Shown here: positions 61,492 to 64,000 of the stretch, one piece after another | Layout: each line of letters begins with the position of its first letter | Numbering within the stretch: position 1 is the stretch's first letter | NCBI GenBank assembly: GCA_963971225.1 | Contig: OZ020269.1 | Location: 86,634,283-86,698,282, forward strand | DNA: 64,000 bases | Direction of reading: 5' to 3' | DNA from: Melieria omissa | Lineage: Eukaryota; Arthropoda; Insecta; Diptera; Ulidiidae | Translations under genes and position numbers: made by a program | The notes under the pieces: generated by a model | The model's input: only the letters and a program-made list of their open reading frames with translations | Told to the model about the DNA's origin: nothing | Database searches by the model: none

Positions 61492-61569
61492 CGTATATTG
61501 AACACTGTTCGAAAACCTAGAAATGGTTTTTTTGGTCGGCCTCGATAGCTCAGCTTCGCACTCCAATAG

Positions 61570-62160
61570 CGGTAACAGGTGTTAAACGTTCGTTCAGAAG
61601 GTCCTGCTGCCTTATTTGAAGGCGAAGATGATGGCATTTCAAGGCGCGCAGATCATTACGCTCTTTCTGACGTTTTTGCATCCGGAACTGATAAGCAATT
61701 TCAGCGCAGAGTTGCTCCATTCGAAACGAGTCTCGTCGGTGTGCTCCGATTCCTTTGCAATTTGCTGTTGTCTTTCTTTGAGGACATTATCTTTGTGCTC
61801 TTTGGAAAATTCTGCAACCGTTTCAGAAGTCCTTCATTGCGTATAGGTATGTTGGCAGTTGCAAGCGTTGCACTGCAAGCAGCGCCATTACCAGCTGTCT
61901 GAGATGGCTGGCATAAAGGAACTGGGCTTTACGTAGGGATATGCTTGAATCGTGTGGTGTTGCTGCCGATTAAAAAGGTGTCCTCTTGAAGGTCGAACGA
62001 AATCACCGACTGAATTTGTTCCTCCTCTTCATTCAGCGCTGGAATGGCGACAATATTCCCTATGGCCACAGTGGCCCTCTTGACTTTTGGCACCCATCTT
62101 CATTCGCATCCACTGCTGCTTGAATCGGGGTATGTCCCGATTGAATCCGCTGGTTCTACA
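61570..62160 (-). pseudogene. Decayed coding region, unassigned
   Basis: Minus-strand frames read ALNEEEEQIQSVISFDLQED and TFLIGSNTTRFKHIPT, later LATANIPIRNEGLLKRLQNF. A shifted frame reads KEHKDNVLKERQQQIAKESE and TRFEWSNSALKLLI. Stops and frame changes separate the pieces. The last motif looks like the start of a SANT-type domain. The fragments may come from more than one element. I cannot name them. Confidence 0.3.
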
Positions 62161-62172
62161 ATTTTGTTTATG

Positions 62173-62753
62173 TTAACATAAATCGTCAACAGATTGATCC
62201 GCACAAGCACCCAAAGTACCGTCTACACGACCATCAGCATAAACAAAATTGTAGACAAGGCCTTGTATTTTGAGCTTTAAAAGCATCTTCTCAGCTGGCG
62301 AAAGTGTTCCTATGTGCGACAGTAAACTATGCAAAAATTGTACATCATCATCTTCTTTTCGTTCTTCTTGCTTTCGCAGAATTTTTATTTTGTCCTCCTC
62401 AAGTCTTACGAGCGCTGCTCCGATATCATCCTCATGCTTTGGTTTTTTAACGCCTCTCTGACGTGAAGTGCTCGGAGTATCTTCCAAAGATATAGGGCTT
62501 TCTGCCATTTCATTTGTTGCCATTGAGTTTGCATCCAAATTAATTTGGATGCAATCGGCAATTTCGGTGATTTCTTTCAAATTCCCACTACTCAGCCTGG
62601 TTACAAGTTGGTCCTTTACAAACGACAGGCTTTCAAAGTAGGTCCAGTTAGATGACCACTTTCCAGCTGCCCCATCTCCAGATCGAGGAGTTGGGGAATT
62701 TGCGCAGCTCCTTCCGTAAAGTATCTCGCAGAGACTTCCATTCTGAACGACAT
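62173..62753 (-). pseudogene. MADF-BESS protein, C-terminal exon
   Basis: Opens after an acceptor TTTTTTCAG at 62754. In one frame it reads SEWKSLRDTLRKELRKF. After a frameshift it continues SPTPRSGDGAAGKWSSNWTY and FESLSFVKDQLVTRLSSGNL, the second half of a MADF domain. The middle holds SLEDTPSTSRQRGVKKPKHE. The end has DDDVQFLHSLLSHIGTLSPA and EKMLLKLKIQGLVYNF, a BESS motif, which mediates protein-protein contacts. This pairing is common in fly MADF-BESS regulators and in Harbinger partner proteins. One frameshift disables it. The MADF first half at 63413-63676 overlaps it in content, so the two are probably not one gene. Confidence 0.65.
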
Positions 62754-62837
62754 CTGAAAAAAAGTTAAAAACAATTAAAAACATAAATTGATTCTAAAAC
62801 AACTTATTTCTTCAAAACTCTCGCATTCACTTTTCGA

Positions 62838-63017
62838 ATGGGTGCCACAACTGTGTCAAAAATTGTACGCGAAACCATGAACACAATTTGGGAAGTTCTC
62901 CAGCCGATACACATGAAAGTGCCTACGGAAATCGCTTTCAAAAAAATTGCAGCTGATTATTACCTGAAATGGATCTTCCCAAATTACCTTACAATATTTG
63001 CAAAGCTGCGAGGTCTT
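62838..63017 (+). pseudogene. Harbinger transposase fragment
   Basis: Frame reads MGATTVSKIVRETMNTIWEV, then LQPIHMKVPTEIAFKKIAAD and YYLKWIFPNYL. This matches the region before the first catalytic Asp of HARBI1-like proteins (S.I..E....IW, PT...W..IA..F...W.FPN). The expected G-x-I/V-D-G motif is not present. It lies on the strand opposite to the neighbouring MADF genes. Truncated on both sides. Confidence 0.6.
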
Positions 63018-63412
63018 TAGGACATTAATTTTTTTCAATAGTGGAGCTGCCTGAAGAGGATAGTCGCATTGGGAGTGGAGAGTCGTATCGGGAGGAATAT
63101 TAAGGTCTCCACTTTCCATTGCATGAAAAAGTAAAGAAGAATGAAATTTTCAACATTGCTAAAAACTTGTAGTTGGAATCTAGATTTATCATCTTTATAG
63201 TTTTTAATAATAATATTTCTTTCCTCCACTGTTTGTTTTCCTGGCAGTTTTGCAATCAATGTGGATACGGAGCACCCACTTTGTTGGCATCTTGGCCACT
63301 TATGGTCGCTCCCATGCGATTAAAGGCAGCCTACATTTACATAACGTGGAATTATAATACATATGAATGTTTTTCATTATGCCACGTTCTGTCCAGGATA
63401 CATAATACTCAC

Positions 63413-63676
63413 ACGGAAAGAGCAGCGGAGGCTATTCCATTTTGTGGTTACTTCCGGATATGGTAACTTTAAATCATTGGCAATATCTTCTTGCCAAAGA
63501 GACTCGCGCAGATTTCTATCTCTATAATCTGCGCAGAAGAAGTTCCACGTCCCTTCCCAAAGCTGCACCGCCACTATCAGCTGCTGCATCTCCTCGCTCG
63601 TCCACTTGTGTTGCAGCTTCCTCATCCGTTTGCTTGTCCTCGTGCTTGCGCTTGGGCTGATGATGGTGTCCATCAT
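63413..63676 (-). CDS. MADF-like domain N-terminal exon
   Basis: ATG at 63676: MMDTIISPSASTRTSKRMRK, then LQHKWTSEEMQQLIVAVQLW and EGTWNFFCADYRDRNLRESL, then WQEDIANDLKLPYPEVTTKW and NSLRCSFR. A donor GTGAGT starts at 63412. This is the first two helices and the KW-x-x-LR helix of a MADF/SANT-type DNA-binding domain. The exon is open and ends at a good donor, but the next plausible acceptor (62754) repeats the KW-x-SLR motif, so its proper downstream exon is missing here. Probably the MADF partner of a Harbinger element. Confidence 0.55.
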
Positions 63677-63774
63677 CTGAAATGAAAAGTCAATAATTAA
63701 ATACAAAAATTCATTTAAATACAATCAGACATGTACTGCAAATCACACAATTTCAAATCGAAATCGGAATTTGA

Positions 63775-64000
63775 AATCGTAGGAATTTTTGAGGCACGAT
63801 TTGACTTCAATTCGAAATAAAATTCAAGCTGCTGTTTTGTGTTCTTCTTCCAACCATTAACATTTTTTGTCGAGGTCCCACACTGTTTAACTTTGTCTTC
63901 AGCTCTGCCCAGCTTTCTTCTATTGCAACACGGTCACCTTTTGAAAAGTTATTTGCAATATCAGGGCGATTCTCCATGTGCTTCAGAAAAATTTTAACCT
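63775..64000 (-). pseudogene. Myb/SANT-like DNA-binding domain, cut by window edge
   Basis: From the right edge the minus strand reads VKIFLKHMENRPDIANNFSK, then GDRVAIEESWAELKTKLNSV and GPRQK. A one-base shift then leads to NVNGWKKNTKQQLEFYFELK. This is the zeste-like/Myb-SANT type 5 pattern (F...NP..A..F..G......W..L...LNS.GPP.K....W...W). Such proteins are abundant in insect TEs and as domesticated regulators. The start lies beyond the window. Confidence 0.6.

Noticed and set aside
62173..63676. One spliced MADF-BESS gene from the two MADF pieces
   Set aside because: Both pieces contain the KW-x-SLR helix, so joining them would duplicate that part of the domain. They more likely come from two separate copies.

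Overview
The window is eukaryotic, AT-rich and packed with transposable elements (TEs). The mix is BEL/Pao, Ty3/gypsy solo LTRs, R1-clade and CR1-like non-LTR retrotransposons, tRNA-promoter SINEs, piggyBac, mariner/Tc1, hAT, PIF/Harbinger with MADF partners, Merlin, P-like THAP and Mutator-like elements. GT-AG introns, fly-style low-complexity runs and a BEL primer site matching insect tRNA-Tyr point to a higher dipteran with a TE-rich genome, perhaps a tephritid. That assignment is inference. I found no convincing single-copy host gene.

Layout. 1-6 kb: degenerate AT-rich sequence with three interspersed repeat families that recur elsewhere in the window, plus a SANT-domain DNA transposon remnant. 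6-7.6 kb: a piggyBac-like element with TTAA ends, carrying a SINE and a hairpin MITE. 8.5-13.1 kb: Tc1-like, mariner, endonuclease, hAT and Harbinger fragments. 15.1-21.65 kb: a BEL/Pao element with near-identical 242-bp LTRs, a GTTAT target duplication and a tRNA-Tyr primer site. Its gag and pol are broken, an R1-clade element sits inside it, and an uninterrupted zinc-finger ORF lies between pol and the 3' LTR. 22-26 kb: a deleted Tc1/mariner-group element, a second SANT element and a decayed insect repeat protein. 26.4-31.8 kb: a P-like THAP element with a tandem duplication, split by a hAT element and a SINE, followed by a Mutator-like element. 32.5-38.9 kb: a hAT MITE, a gypsy solo LTR, a hAT transposase and a Merlin transposase split by a non-LTR tail.

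39.1-42.6 kb: two head-to-tail R1-clade copies, then a CR1-like tail inside other repeats. 43-45.8 kb: quieter sequence with a perfect hairpin, a 153-bp hAT MITE and a second gypsy solo LTR. 45.8-48.3 kb: a Harbinger remnant whose transposase end and MADF partner converge, with a 979-bp element in the MADF intron. 49-50.4 kb: a TTAATTAA-type tract bounded by inverted GTGTTGCCAGAT motifs. 52-54.5 kb: a 559-bp tandem duplication plus a third partial copy split by a gypsy solo LTR. 55.5-59.5 kb: a longer Mutator-like element containing a nested Harbinger element. 61.3-64 kb: MADF, MADF-BESS, Harbinger and Myb/SANT-like fragments running off the right edge.

The genes do not form a shared pathway. 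The window records serial insertions whose order can often be read from target-site duplications and interrupted reading frames. Such a nest could be pericentromeric heterochromatin or a piRNA-producing locus, but sequence alone cannot show that.
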